A stretch of DNA of 64,000 bases from Gaiellasilicea sp963749515 (GTDB taxonomy: Bacteria > Actinomycetota > Thermoleophilia > Gaiellales > Gaiellaceae). The stretch is taken from NCBI GenBank assembly GCA_963749515.1, contig CAVVMR010000001.1, positions 62,001 to 126,000 of the forward strand, written 5' to 3'. Both the position numbers and the translations under genes were made by a program. Positions 18,191 through 27,127 of this stretch are shown piece by piece (the first letter of the stretch is position 1; every line of letters begins with the position of its first letter). The notes beneath the pieces were generated by a model that was given only the letters and a program-made list of their open reading frames with translations, had not been told where the DNA came from and made no database searches.

Positions 18191-19617
18191 CACGATCCCA
18201 CCGCCCGCCAGCGCGGGAGCTGCAGCTCGGCAGGCCAGCCGCGCAACAGGTAGATGAGGACGAAGAAGACCCCCGCCGATGCCAGGAGCGCGGCCGCCGG
18301 CCATGAGGCGAGGAGGAGCCCGACCGCGGCGAAGCCCGCTACGGACAGCGCCGGCCGCGGGCTTACCGCGAGGAGGGCACCGAGCTGGAGCCGCCCGCGC
18401 AGCAGGAAGAGCGCACTCAAGGTCACCATGGCTTCGGTGGCGACCGTCAGCCACGCCGAGGCGATCACCCCGTAGCGCGGCGCCAGGACGATATTGCCGG
18501 CGACGTTGAATGTCGCGACGGCGATGTTCTGGTAGACCATCGGCCGGACGATTCCTTGTGCGACCAGCAGCGTTCCGAGCACGTTGGCGAGGAGCGCGAT
18601 CGCCGCCGCAGCGCACAGGATCTGTACAAGCGGGACAGCGTTCTCGAATCCGGATCCGAAAGCGGCTGTGACGAGGGGACCAGCAAAGACGGCGGCGCCG
18701 ACGCACAGCGGTAGGCCCGTCGCGAGCAGCCAGTGCCAGACGCGCGCGACGAGCGCGTTCATCGCCTCGCGGTCGGCGGACATGCTCGAGATCCCTGGCA
18801 GCGCCGCTGCCATCACGAGTCCCGGCACCGTGACGAGCAGCGCGAGCACTTTCGTAGCCGCCGCGTACGTTCCGAGCTCGTCGGCGGAGACGAGCCACCC
18901 GAGCAGCGCCAGATCGATCGTGAGATACACGCTCGAGAGAAGCGATGCGGTCCCGAGCGGCAACACGCGGCGAAGGAGCTTCGCGCGATCGCCCCGTCGT
19001 GGCCTCTCCACGCCGACCAGTCGCTGCGCCCCGAGCGCGACCAGGATGGAGTTCACCGTCGACGTGACGACCAGGACAGCCGCGACGGCGAGAGGTCCAC
19101 CGCCGAGCAACACGACTGCGATCGTCGCAATAACGTGGATCGAGCTCACCGTCAGGTCGATCGTCGCGAGGGAACGCGTCCGGTAGAGGACGAGGAATAC
19201 CTGGCGCCCGCCGCTGAGCCCGGATGTGACGACGCCCGCTGAGAGCAGCACAAGAAGCTGCCCGCGCGTCTCGCCCAAGCCGCTGACGGCGCCCAGCCCT
19301 GCGAGCACGAGCGCGACGAGCGCAGCCCACCCGAGCTGCACCTGGTAGGCCGTACGCAAGAGACGGCTGCGGTCGACGACGTCGACGGCGAGATCTCGCC
19401 CCAGTACCAGACTGAAGCCGAAGTCGCTCGCCGCGAGCGCGAGCGTGTACATCGCCAGGGCCGACGAGAGCACTCCGAACTCGGCGACGCCGAGAGCGCG
19501 CGCGACGACAGCCGTGCTGATCGCCGTCAGCACCATGACGACCGCGCGCCGCCCGGCGAGCGTCAGCGCCGACCCGGCCACGCGTCCCGCCAGCGCTCCC
19601 TGCGGAGAGGGGCTCAT
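18190..19617 (-). CDS. Polysaccharide flippase (Wzx-like, MATE/MOP superfamily)
   Basis: Integral membrane protein of 475 aa with about 12 hydrophobic segments and the MOP-type N-terminus (GRVAGSALTLAGRRAVVMVL), a positive 'RPRRGDRAKLLRRVLPLG' loop mid-protein and the 'LGTYAAATKVLALLVTVPGL' helix. Members flip undecaprenyl-linked repeat units across the membrane. Flanked by the polymerase/ligase upstream (ATGA) and glycosyltransferase downstream, the expected Wzx/Wzy order. Confidence 0.9.
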   Translation of the reverse strand: MSPSPQGALAGRVAGSALTLAGRRAVVMVLTAISTAVVARALGVAEFGVLSSALAMYTLALAASDFGFSLVLGRDLAVDVVDRSRLLRTAYQVQLGWAALVALVLAGLGAVSGLGETRGQLLVLLSAGVVTSGLSGGRQVFLVLYRTRSLATIDLTVSSIHVIATIAVVLLGGGPLAVAAVLVVTSTVNSILVALGAQRLVGVERPRRGDRAKLLRRVLPLGTASLLSSVYLTIDLALLGWLVSADELGTYAAATKVLALLVTVPGLVMAAALPGISSMSADREAMNALVARVWHWLLATGLPLCVGAAVFAGPLVTAAFGSGFENAVPLVQILCAAAAIALLANVLGTLLVAQGIVRPMVYQNIAVATFNVAGNIVLAPRYGVIASAWLTVATEAMVTLSALFLLRGRLQLGALLAVSPRPALSVAGFAAVGLLLASWPAAALLASAGVFFVLIYLLRGWPAELQLPRWRAVGS

Positions 19618-21056
19618 GCCGCCGTCTCCCGCCGTCGGGCCTGCGCCGCGGCGGCGCCGAAGATGACGGCGACCGTGGCCGCGACCGGTGTGTAACGGAT
19701 GACGAAGTCGGTCGACCAGACGACGAGGAGAGCTGCGAACGCTCCGCACAGCCCGGCGGCGAGCGTGCGGTTCCGGCGCAGCGCGTCTCGCAGCGATCTC
19801 ATTGTGGCGCCGAAGACGAGCAGAAGCGCGAGCACGGCTGCGAGGCCACCCTCGGCCAACAGCTGGAGGTAGGTCGAGTGCGCGTGGGTTTCTGACCCTG
19901 TTGTGGCGACACGGGCGGCGAGCTCCGGCCCGATCTCTCCGAAGCCGACACCGAACAGCGGATGGTCGGCAGCCGTGTCGGCGGCTGCGTGCCAGAGCTC
20001 GATCCGTTGCCGATCGCCGCCTGCCGTGGCGACGTTCGCCGATGTGGGCTCGCTGATCGAAGAGAACCGAAGAGCGAACGCCTCCTCCGAGGTCCGGTAC
20101 GCGACGGTGCCGACGAGCACAGCGGCCAGGCCGACGGCGAGCGTTGCCCGAAGCCTGCGTCCGGCAGGAAATAGCCAGACCGCGACCGCGAGACCGGCGA
20201 TCGCGCCGATCCAGCTCATGCGGGAGAGCGAGACCGACAGGCCCAGGGCGCAGACAACCGCGGCGACCGCAGCTCCGACCCGCATCCAGGCGGAGCGCGC
20301 ACCGAGGGCGAGGCCGAAAGCGATGGGACAGGCGAGCGCGACAATGTTGCCGTACGAGATCGGGTCGTAGAGCGCGCCGCTCGGCCTGACCTCCCCGGCG
20401 AAGCCGAAGAAATAATCCGGGCCGAAGACGGGTTCCGCAGCGCCTCCGTAGAGCTGGAGCTCGTTCCCGGTCTGGTACTCCCAGATGGCGAGCAGGCTCT
20501 GGAGGGCGGCCGACGCGACGAAGGCGCCGAGGACGGCCTCCAGGCCGCCTCGAGTGGCGGCGACCCGCGAGGCGATCCAGGCCATCGTGGCCGCCGCCGC
20601 CAGCAAGACAGCGTAGTGCGAGGCCGCCGAGCCCGTCCCGATCGGAGCCGCGAGGAGGACGAGCGCCCACGCGCCGGCGAGCCCGAGCGCAGAGAGCGGC
20701 CGCGGTCGCGGCCCGCTCACCAACGCGGCTCCGGTCGCCAGGACGAGGAGCGGGACGAGCGGTGACATCGACAGGCTGCCGAATGTGGCGGTGAAGCCGG
20801 CGAACGGAGCCGCGAGAATCGCGGCAACGGCGAGCGGCCGGACTGGATCCTGGGAGACGACGGCCGCGAGAACGAGCAGTGGGCCTCCCACGGTGAGCGC
20901 GTACTTGAGCGTGCTCGGGCTTGCGAAGGCGATGCCCTGGGAAAGCCCGGTCGCGCCCACGAGTGCGGCGGCCGCGGCGGAAACGCCGAGCGCAACGCGA
21001 AGTCGCGTATCGAGGCGCGGCTGCGGAGGCCGGCCTGCCGCCGGGATCGCGCTCAT
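19614..21056 (-). CDS. O-antigen ligase/polymerase-like membrane protein (Wzy/WaaL family)
   Basis: A 480-aa membrane protein with 10 to 12 helices. The family hallmark, a large extracytoplasmic loop between late helices, carries 'RQRIELWHAAADTAADHPLF' and 'GVGFGEIGPELAARVATTGS', with a conserved 'HAHSTYLQLLAEGG' segment. These define the Wzy_C region that polymerises or ligates lipid-linked glycans. The Wzx, Wzz and phosphoglycosyltransferase neighbours make polymerase the likelier role. Confidence 0.9.
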   Translation of the reverse strand: MSAIPAAGRPPQPRLDTRLRVALGVSAAAAALVGATGLSQGIAFASPSTLKYALTVGGPLLVLAAVVSQDPVRPLAVAAILAAPFAGFTATFGSLSMSPLVPLLVLATGAALVSGPRPRPLSALGLAGAWALVLLAAPIGTGSAASHYAVLLAAAATMAWIASRVAATRGGLEAVLGAFVASAALQSLLAIWEYQTGNELQLYGGAAEPVFGPDYFFGFAGEVRPSGALYDPISYGNIVALACPIAFGLALGARSAWMRVGAAVAAVVCALGLSVSLSRMSWIGAIAGLAVAVWLFPAGRRLRATLAVGLAAVLVGTVAYRTSEEAFALRFSSISEPTSANVATAGGDRQRIELWHAAADTAADHPLFGVGFGEIGPELAARVATTGSETHAHSTYLQLLAEGGLAAVLALLLVFGATMRSLRDALRRNRTLAAGLCGAFAALLVVWSTDFVIRYTPVAATVAVIFGAAAAQARRRETAA

Positions 21057-21922
21057 CGAACCCGTCGACCCCGCACGAGGAGCAGTACCTGGGCGGCCGC
21101 GAAGGCCATCACGGCGAACGCGACGGCCGCAAAGACGAACAGCGGCGGCTGAACCTTTCCGCCCTGATCTGCCTCCGACCAGATGGCCACGTTCGGCTGG
21201 GAGGCGGCAGTTTGCGCGAGCGACGCGAGAACCGTCTGGCGTTGGGTCAGGAGCGTCGTCAGCGCCGACTGCTTGGCGGCGAGGTTCGCCGCGGCAGCGG
21301 TTACCTGGGACGTGTACGCGCTCTGCGCCTCCAGCGTTGCTTGCTCGACGTCCTTGCGGGCTCGCTCGATCTCCCGATCGCTTGCTCCGAGCTGCCGCTC
21401 GACGCTGCGCGTGTATTCGAGGGACTGCCGCCGGTTGGCGCCGCGCATTCTCTCGACGAAGACGGCTGCAACAACGTCTGCGCGGCGCGTCGCAATCCCG
21501 GGCTCGTCGGCCTCGGCGCTGACGCGGACGATGTTCTGCCCCGAGACGGTCCCTGCCGACAGAGCGTTGCCGATCTCCCCCGGCGGGACGCCGAGCCTCT
21601 CGGCGGCAGCGGCGACCACGGGGCTGGAATCCACGAGCTCGGCGTACTGGCTGGCGAAGTTGTTCGATGCGAGGACGACGTCCTGCCCTGAGCCACCGCT
21701 CACCTGCGCGACGACGCGGACGAGGGTTGAGGCACGGTAGGTCGGAGGGAGGAGTGCTGCGATCACCCCGGCCGCTACCGCCGCGAGCGTGGCGGCGGCG
21801 AGGATCCACCACTTGCCATCCCAAAGAATGCCGACCCTGTCCACTCGATCGTGCTGGCTCGCGAATGCGGGCACGAAGCCGTCGTCGCGTTCGTGAGCCG
21901 TGCGTTCTCCGACTGTTGTCAT
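21053..21922 (-). CDS. Wzz-like chain-length determinant, without kinase domain
   Basis: A 289-aa protein with one helix near the N-terminus (WWILAAATLAAVAAGVIAAL, about residues 37-56), a long extracytoplasmic region with coiled-coil character (residues about 150-240) and a second helix near the C-terminus ('PPLFVFAAVAFAVMAF' onward), the Wzz/co-polymerase layout. It ends right after the second helix in a basic tail (RGRRVR), so the tyrosine autokinase domain of Gram-positive CpsC/D or Wzc fusions is absent, and no kinase gene lies nearby. Regulates polymer length with the polymerase encoded next. Confidence 0.87.
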   Translation of the reverse strand: MTTVGERTAHERDDGFVPAFASQHDRVDRVGILWDGKWWILAAATLAAVAAGVIAALLPPTYRASTLVRVVAQVSGGSGQDVVLASNNFASQYAELVDSSPVVAAAAERLGVPPGEIGNALSAGTVSGQNIVRVSAEADEPGIATRRADVVAAVFVERMRGANRRQSLEYTRSVERQLGASDREIERARKDVEQATLEAQSAYTSQVTAAAANLAAKQSALTTLLTQRQTVLASLAQTAASQPNVAIWSEADQGGKVQPPLFVFAAVAFAVMAFAAAQVLLLVRGRRVR

Positions 21923-23049
21923 GCGTGCTCCTTCCAGGCGCTGCTGTCGTCGACGGCAGCCGCGCGATAGATGCGCTCGATCGAGCCGAGCATCGTGTTG
22001 AAGGCGAAGCGCTCCTCGAAGCGCCTGCGTCCCGCTTCGCCGAGTACGCGACGAAGAGCGAGGTCGCGCGCGATCGCGCGCGTCCATCGAGCCAGCGCAT
22101 CGACATCGGCGGGCCGGACGAGATAGCCCGTGCGCCCCTCCTCGACCAGCTCCGGCACGCCGCCGACGCGATAGGCGACGACCGGCAGCCCTGCGCGCAT
22201 CGCCTCGAGGAGGACGAGCGGGAGCCCCTCCCACGCGGAGGTTTGAACGAGAACGTCGGCGGCGGCGTAGAGCAGCTCTGCCGACGCTCCCGATGGCGCG
22301 ACGACTCCGCCAGCGGCCCGAAACGCTGACGCCGCCGGCGCTCCGGCGAGGCCCGTGCCGAGCGCGACGACCGTCGCCTGGCCCGCGAGGCGACGCGCGA
22401 GCGGGGCGAGGTCCTGTGGACGCTTCTGCTCGGACGCGCGACCCACCCAGGCGGCGACGATCGCGTCGGGCGGTAATCCCAGGGCCGTGCGTGCGGTCGC
22501 TCGTGCAGGACGAGAAGGGTCGTCACGGAGCCCTGTGGGGACGACGTCGACGATCGCAGCAGGCGCAACGCGCCAACGGACGGCCGCATCTCGCTCCGCA
22601 TCCGCGACCGCGATGACCCGCCGATGAAACTTACGTGCGAGCGTGGACTCGACTGCGGCGCAGGCCCAGCGAGCGGGGAGCGGTGCACGCATTTCGAATG
22701 ACCACGCGTGGGGGGTGTAGACGGAGGGGACGCCTGCGACTCGACCGGCAACCCCGGCGAGAACGCCCGCTTTGCTGCTGTGGCCGTGGATGACGGAGAC
22801 GCGCGACGTGCGGCAGAGCTCGACGAGCCGTTTGACCACTCGCACGTCGGTCGCAGGGCGCGGCTCGCGTGGCAACCGAAGTGGCACGAGTGTTGCGCCG
22901 GCGTCGCGGAGACGGTCGGAGGCGACGGAGTCAGGGGCGACCACGGTGACTGTCCAGCGGCGCTCGCGCAGGCCCTCGACCAGGGCGGCGACGTACTCAG
23001 GTACGCCTCCCACGGGCGGTTGAAACACCTCGAGCACGTGGGCCGTCAT
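21919..23049 (-). CDS. Glycosyltransferase family 4
   Basis: A 376-aa GT-B enzyme opening MTAHVLEVFQPPVGGVPEYV. It contains 'VSVIHGHSSKAGVLAGVAGR', 'VAAWVGRASEQKRPQDLAPL' and the E-x7-E motif as EGLPLVLLEAMRAGLPVVAY. This resembles the first committed sugar transferases (EpsD/EpsF-like) that follow the initiating enzyme in exopolysaccharide operons, and it does lie immediately downstream of that gene (ATGA overlap). Confidence 0.91.
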   Translation of the reverse strand: MTAHVLEVFQPPVGGVPEYVAALVEGLRERRWTVTVVAPDSVASDRLRDAGATLVPLRLPREPRPATDVRVVKRLVELCRTSRVSVIHGHSSKAGVLAGVAGRVAGVPSVYTPHAWSFEMRAPLPARWACAAVESTLARKFHRRVIAVADAERDAAVRWRVAPAAIVDVVPTGLRDDPSRPARATARTALGLPPDAIVAAWVGRASEQKRPQDLAPLARRLAGQATVVALGTGLAGAPAASAFRAAGGVVAPSGASAELLYAAADVLVQTSAWEGLPLVLLEAMRAGLPVVAYRVGGVPELVEEGRTGYLVRPADVDALARWTRAIARDLALRRVLGEAGRRRFEERFAFNTMLGSIERIYRAAAVDDSSAWKEHA

Positions 23050-24509
23050 ACGGCACCACGCCTCTTGATCACGACTCGTGGCGTCTTGGCGAGGATTCTC
23101 AGGTCCGATGCGAGCGACCACTGGCGCACGTAGCTGCAGTCCAGCTGCATTCGCTCCGACCAGCCGACGTCGCTTCGCCCGACGATCTGCCATAGACCCG
23201 TCAAACCTGGGCGAACGTGGTGCCGGGTCTGCTGCCACGGCTCGAGCGTTGCCACTTCGAAAGGGCGGAGCGGACGCGGGCCGACGAGGCTCATGTCACC
23301 CTTGAGGACGTTCCAGAGCTGAGGCAGCTCGTCGAGGCTCGTCCGGCGAAGAAAGGCTCCGCTGCGCGTCAACCTGCTCGCGGTCGTCTGCTTCAGCGCA
23401 CTGACCAGTCGAAGGACGTCCTCCGCGCCACCGCCGTTGGCGTCGGCGACGGCAGCTTCGCGATCGACGCCGGTCGCGTGGGCGTCTCGCACCATCGTGC
23501 GGAACTTGAGGATCACGAAGTGACGGCGGCGCATGCCGACCCGGACCTGGCGGAACAGGATTGGCCGGCCGTCGTCGGCGACGATCGCCAAAGCGATCCC
23601 GGCGAGCAGGGGAGCGGCGAGCACGAGCAGCACCGCCGCGAGGACGACGTCCAGCAGACGCTTCGTCGCTGCAGCCAGCGTTGAAAGCGACGTCGGCTCG
23701 GCGGCGACGAGCGGGAGACCGCCGACCGGCCGAACGACGAGGTCGGAGCCGACGACGTCGAAGAGGCGCGGGACGACGTCCACGGGCACGTCGGGGTTCT
23801 CGCATTCGCGCAGGATTCGAGCGACATCGCTGTCGCGGCGGCGCGAGAACGCCACGACCACGCGATCGGCTCGATCCTCTTCGAGCAGGCGTGGCAGGTC
23901 GTCCACGCGGCCGATCACCGGCGGCCCGTCCTCGGCCTCCTCGACCGGATCGTCCTCGACGAGGCCGACGACGACCAGGCCATTGCCGCGTTCGCGCTCG
24001 CAGATGTCGACGACACGTCTGGCGGCGTGCCCGCTTCCGACGACGAGCACACGCTCGTCCCGTGGCCGAGATCGGAGCCGGGAGACGAGAGCGCGGTTCG
24101 CCGTCCAGCAAACCGGCAGCGCGACCCACGTCGCGAAGAGTTCGAGCCTTGCCGGTTGCACGGAGATCCCAGCCGTCGCGAGCCAGAGAACCCAGGTCGT
24201 TGCGCTCGACGCCACGATCAGCGCCTTCGCGTTCGCGAGCGAGCTGCCGAGGCCGTGCGGGGTGGCGTAGCAGCCAGAGGCAAGCAGCGCGATGGGCACG
24301 GTCAAGGCGACCAGCAACGCGGCCGCGACGAGCTCGCTCGTGGTCACCGGCGCGAACGACCATCTGGCGAGGGAGAAAGCGGCGGCACCGACTGCTGCAT
24401 CCGCGATCACGAGCCAGGCAAGGCGATGCCGGCGCTCGGCCACGATCCCTTCACGTCTGCGCTGTGCAGCTCCGATCCGCTCGACACGGGTGGTCGGTGC
24501 AGCGGTCAC
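23046..24509 (-). CDS. Exopolysaccharide initiating phosphoglycosyltransferase (polyprenyl glycosylphosphotransferase)
   Basis: First gene of the operon, 487 aa from GTG 24509. The N-terminal half has four or five helices and a CoA-binding-like Rossmann domain ('DERVLVVGSGHAARRVVDIC'). The C-terminal catalytic domain follows one re-entrant helix and has 'FVILKFRTMVRDA', RTSLDELPQLWNVLKGDMSL and 'VGPRPLRPFE', plus 'PGLTGLWQIVGRSDVGW', the signature of WbaP/WcaJ-type enzymes that move a sugar phosphate from a UDP-sugar to undecaprenyl phosphate. This starts repeat-unit assembly on the inner membrane. Confidence 0.94.
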   Translation of the reverse strand: MTAAPTTRVERIGAAQRRREGIVAERRHRLAWLVIADAAVGAAAFSLARWSFAPVTTSELVAAALLVALTVPIALLASGCYATPHGLGSSLANAKALIVASSATTWVLWLATAGISVQPARLELFATWVALPVCWTANRALVSRLRSRPRDERVLVVGSGHAARRVVDICERERGNGLVVVGLVEDDPVEEAEDGPPVIGRVDDLPRLLEEDRADRVVVAFSRRRDSDVARILRECENPDVPVDVVPRLFDVVGSDLVVRPVGGLPLVAAEPTSLSTLAAATKRLLDVVLAAVLLVLAAPLLAGIALAIVADDGRPILFRQVRVGMRRRHFVILKFRTMVRDAHATGVDREAAVADANGGGAEDVLRLVSALKQTTASRLTRSGAFLRRTSLDELPQLWNVLKGDMSLVGPRPLRPFEVATLEPWQQTRHHVRPGLTGLWQIVGRSDVGWSERMQLDCSYVRQWSLASDLRILAKTPRVVIKRRGAV

Positions 24510-24835
24510 GTCGACCTTCCGCCTTGGTCCCAGAGAGGCACTTCGACGCCGCGTCGGCAGGCGAAATTGGACCGCCGTCGTGCGGTCCTTTCGCCCCCCT
24601 CACTCGCCGCCAAGCTCGGATACGCCTCCCCGGAAACACGTTGCGTCCCGGTCACTGCTGCCAAACGTGATCGCTGATAGAACGCCCCTCCCCGCGGCGC
24701 GTCCCGGTCTAAACCTCGTTCTCCGAATGCTCGCGATTTCCTAACAAACTGTGGAAAGAGCGGGAGCTTGTGGGCAAAAATTCCTGGGAACTTCGGGCTT
24801 TTCTCCCGCCAGTAGTGCGTTGCGTCCGGTCGCTG
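24510..24835. other. Intergenic leader/promoter region of the exopolysaccharide operon
   Basis: 326 bases without a gene I can support. Upstream of the operon there is a hairpin at 24569-24588 (GGACCGC, 6-nt loop, GCGGTCC), which would lie in the mRNA leader and could attenuate transcription. The AT-richer part 24735-24800 includes an A-run and may hold the promoter of the operon and the 3' end of the convergently placed SDR transcript. I see no known riboswitch. Confidence 0.45.
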
Positions 24836-25759
24836 CTAGCGGTATCCGGTGTCGTCGGCGGGCTTGCCCGTCTGAATGATCTCGCGGTGGTACCTCAGCA
24901 TGTGCGGTTGGGTGCCGTCGAGATCGGTGACGCCGTAGATCGGTCCCAGACCCCAGCTGGCGAGCGACTGTCCGTTGAACCGGGCCTTGTCTGGGTCGGC
25001 GACCAGTGCGGCGGCGGCGCGGGCGACGTAGTGCGGGGTTTCGCTGATACAGAAGTGCGGATCCTTGGCGGTGCCGTCGCGCCAGTTGTCCTCGGTGACG
25101 CCGAAGTGCTCGAGCATCGCTTCGGAGCGGATCCAACCGGGGCTGAGGGACACCGCGGTCGCCTGGTACTCCGCAAGCTCGCTGGCCAGCGCAAGGGCCA
25201 TGCGGTGCGGCGTCACCTTCGCCAGATCGTAGAAGAAGGTGCCGCGGTAGTCAGCGTTGAAATCGGCGTCGCCGTCGGTGACCTCGATCACCAACCCGCC
25301 GGGCTCGTCGATGAGCAGCGGGATCGCAGCGTGGCTGGTGACGATGTGGGTATCGATCGCGAGCCGCAGAGTTCGGAGACCCGCGTCGAGATCGTGCTCC
25401 CACAGCTTGGCGTCCCACCCTGTGAGGTGGTCGCCGCCCCAGATGTTGTTGACAAGGACGTCGAGACGGCCCTGGTCGGACTCGATGCGGGACACGAGCG
25501 CCCTGACCTGTGACGGGTCGAGGTGGTCGCAGACAACCGGCACGGCCTTCCCTCCAGCCTCGGCGGCCCGAGCCGCCGTGCCTTCGATCGTCTCGGGCCG
25601 ACCCATCTCGGATCGACCGTTCTCGCTGCTGCGCCCCGTGGCGTAGACGGTCGCCCCGGCGGCGGCCAACTCGACTGCGAATGCGCGCCCGGCGCCGCGG
25701 GTGGCGCCGGCGACCAGCGCGACCTTCCCTGACAGCGGTTGATGACCGTTCGCCGACAT
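24836..25759 (-). CDS. Short-chain dehydrogenase/reductase (SDR) family oxidoreductase
   Basis: A 307-aa NAD(P)-dependent oxidoreductase. The nucleotide motif is GATRGAGRA (T-G-x3-G-x-G variant) near residue 18, NNIWGG replaces the NNAG motif, and the catalytic pair appears as Y-x3-K in FFYDLAK. The serine expected about 13 residues before the tyrosine is not evident: the strand reads VIEVTDGDADFNADY. This fits the longer SDR subgroup related to dehydrogenases with NNIWGG loops. A GGAGTATGTC element (25803-25812) lies 44 bp upstream. It opens the catabolic cluster on the minus strand; substrate unknown. Confidence 0.85.
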   Translation of the reverse strand: MSANGHQPLSGKVALVAGATRGAGRAFAVELAAAGATVYATGRSSENGRSEMGRPETIEGTAARAAEAGGKAVPVVCDHLDPSQVRALVSRIESDQGRLDVLVNNIWGGDHLTGWDAKLWEHDLDAGLRTLRLAIDTHIVTSHAAIPLLIDEPGGLVIEVTDGDADFNADYRGTFFYDLAKVTPHRMALALASELAEYQATAVSLSPGWIRSEAMLEHFGVTEDNWRDGTAKDPHFCISETPHYVARAAAALVADPDKARFNGQSLASWGLGPIYGVTDLDGTQPHMLRYHREIIQTGKPADDTGYR

Positions 25760-25802
25760 GTCGAGTTTCGATGCAGACGGTGGAGGAACCTGGAACGGAC
25801 TT

Positions 25803-25812
25803 GGAGTATGTC
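25803..25812. promoter_or_regulatory. ATACTG-like element upstream of SDR gene
   Basis: GGAGTATGTC is one mismatch class away from the CCAGTATGTT element found between the XRE-cupin regulator and the importer operon. It sits in the promoter region of the SDR gene. Tentative member of a cluster-wide operator set. Confidence 0.35.
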
Positions 25813-25889
25813 AGCCGGTTTCGTCGCCGCCCGTGGCCGCGCGATAGGTCGACGATGACCGAGTCGGTCGCTGCCAGACCAACCAGCGG

Positions 25890-27119
25890 TCAGGTTCCGT
25901 CAGGCTCCTCGGGCGCTCTCGGCTCAACCACCTTCCCGGCAGCGATCACGTGGCGCAGGTCCCGAAATGCAGAAGCACCGGAGCTCATCGGGTTCTGTCC
26001 CAACACGAGCAGATCGGCGAGGAAGCCTTCCTCCACGAGACCGATCTCGTCGTCGCATCCCAGCCACGCAGCGCCGTTCCTACTCGCGAGAGCCAGGATC
26101 GTCTTCGCATCCGCCCCCGCCTCTTCGTAGGCCTCGAGCTCCCTCACCGGGGCGGAGGTGCCGCCGAAGTCCAGGTGCGAATGGAAGTCGGTCCCGAGCG
26201 CCAGGCGAGCGCCGCTGCGTACCGCCGTGCAAATGGTGGCCCAGTGGGTTTCCCCTGCCTTGCTTAGCCGATCGGTCATGTCCTGCGGGAGGTCGATCTT
26301 CTCGAAGTACTCCGGCGACCGGCCGACCAGGGGCGTCATGACGAGCAGGATCCCCCGATCGATGCAGCGCTCCAGCACGTTCTCCGGCATCAGGTAGCAA
26401 TGCTCGAGCGAGTCCACGCCGTCATCGATCACCTGATCCATGATCGGGTGCGGAACGGCCGCGGTGTGCAGCGACATCTTGAGGTCCGCCTCGCGCGCGA
26501 CGTTTCTGATCGCGCCGAACTCCTCCGGTGTGAACCGGACTCGCTCGAGGTCGTGCCCGGCGCCTCCGTCGCAGATCATGACCTTGAGCAGATCGACGCC
26601 GGCTTCCACCTGTTCCCTGGCCAGCCGTCCGAAGTCCTCGGGCGAGGTGCCCTCGACGGCGCCGACCGTGCCACCGTGTCCGCCGGCGAAGTCGAGGGGA
26701 GCCCCGGCCGTCCAGACCCGAGGGCCTTCGATCCGCCCGGCGGCCAGCGCCTCGCGCACCCTCACATCGGTTGGAAGCTTCTCCCCGACGAGGCGCATGC
26801 TCGTCACGCCGACTCGAAGAGCCTTGAGCGCGTTGCCCGCCATCCGGAGTGCGCGCCCCAACTCGTCCTCGCCGGCGATCGCGCGTTCTTCGGTCGTGCC
26901 GGGGTGAGCGTTGCTGAGGTGCTCGTGCATGTTCACGAGGCCGGGCACCACGGTCTGTCCGTTCACGTCGAGCTCCCGAGTCGGACCGTCGACGCTTGCG
27001 CCGCCGGCCACCGTGATCTCCGCGATTCGCCCGTCCCGGACGACGATGTCCACGCGTCCGTCGCGCTCGCCCCGTTCGTCTGCGGCGGTGCATCCGCGCA
27101 AGATCAGAGTTTCGTCCAC
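25890..27119 (-). CDS. Amidohydrolase family protein (imidazolonepropionase/prolidase-like)
   Basis: Metal-dependent TIM-barrel hydrolase, 409 aa from GTG 27119, where AGAGG lies 5 nt upstream. The metal site is complete: H-x-H as NMHEHL near residue 65, the carboxylated-Lys segment LLKVMICDGG, His in 'SLHTAA', His in 'LEHCYLM' and Asp in 'LGTDFHSH'. Closest to the subgroup that includes Xaa-Pro and Xaa-Arg dipeptidases. It would hydrolyse an amide or cyclic amide. It lies 8 bp downstream of the alpha/beta hydrolase gene in one operon. Confidence 0.9.
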   Translation of the reverse strand: MDETLILRGCTAADERGERDGRVDIVVRDGRIAEITVAGGASVDGPTRELDVNGQTVVPGLVNMHEHLSNAHPGTTEERAIAGEDELGRALRMAGNALKALRVGVTSMRLVGEKLPTDVRVREALAAGRIEGPRVWTAGAPLDFAGGHGGTVGAVEGTSPEDFGRLAREQVEAGVDLLKVMICDGGAGHDLERVRFTPEEFGAIRNVAREADLKMSLHTAAVPHPIMDQVIDDGVDSLEHCYLMPENVLERCIDRGILLVMTPLVGRSPEYFEKIDLPQDMTDRLSKAGETHWATICTAVRSGARLALGTDFHSHLDFGGTSAPVRELEAYEEAGADAKTILALASRNGAAWLGCDDEIGLVEEGFLADLLVLGQNPMSSGASAFRDLRHVIAAGKVVEPRAPEEPDGT

Positions 27120-27127
27120 GGCACCTC

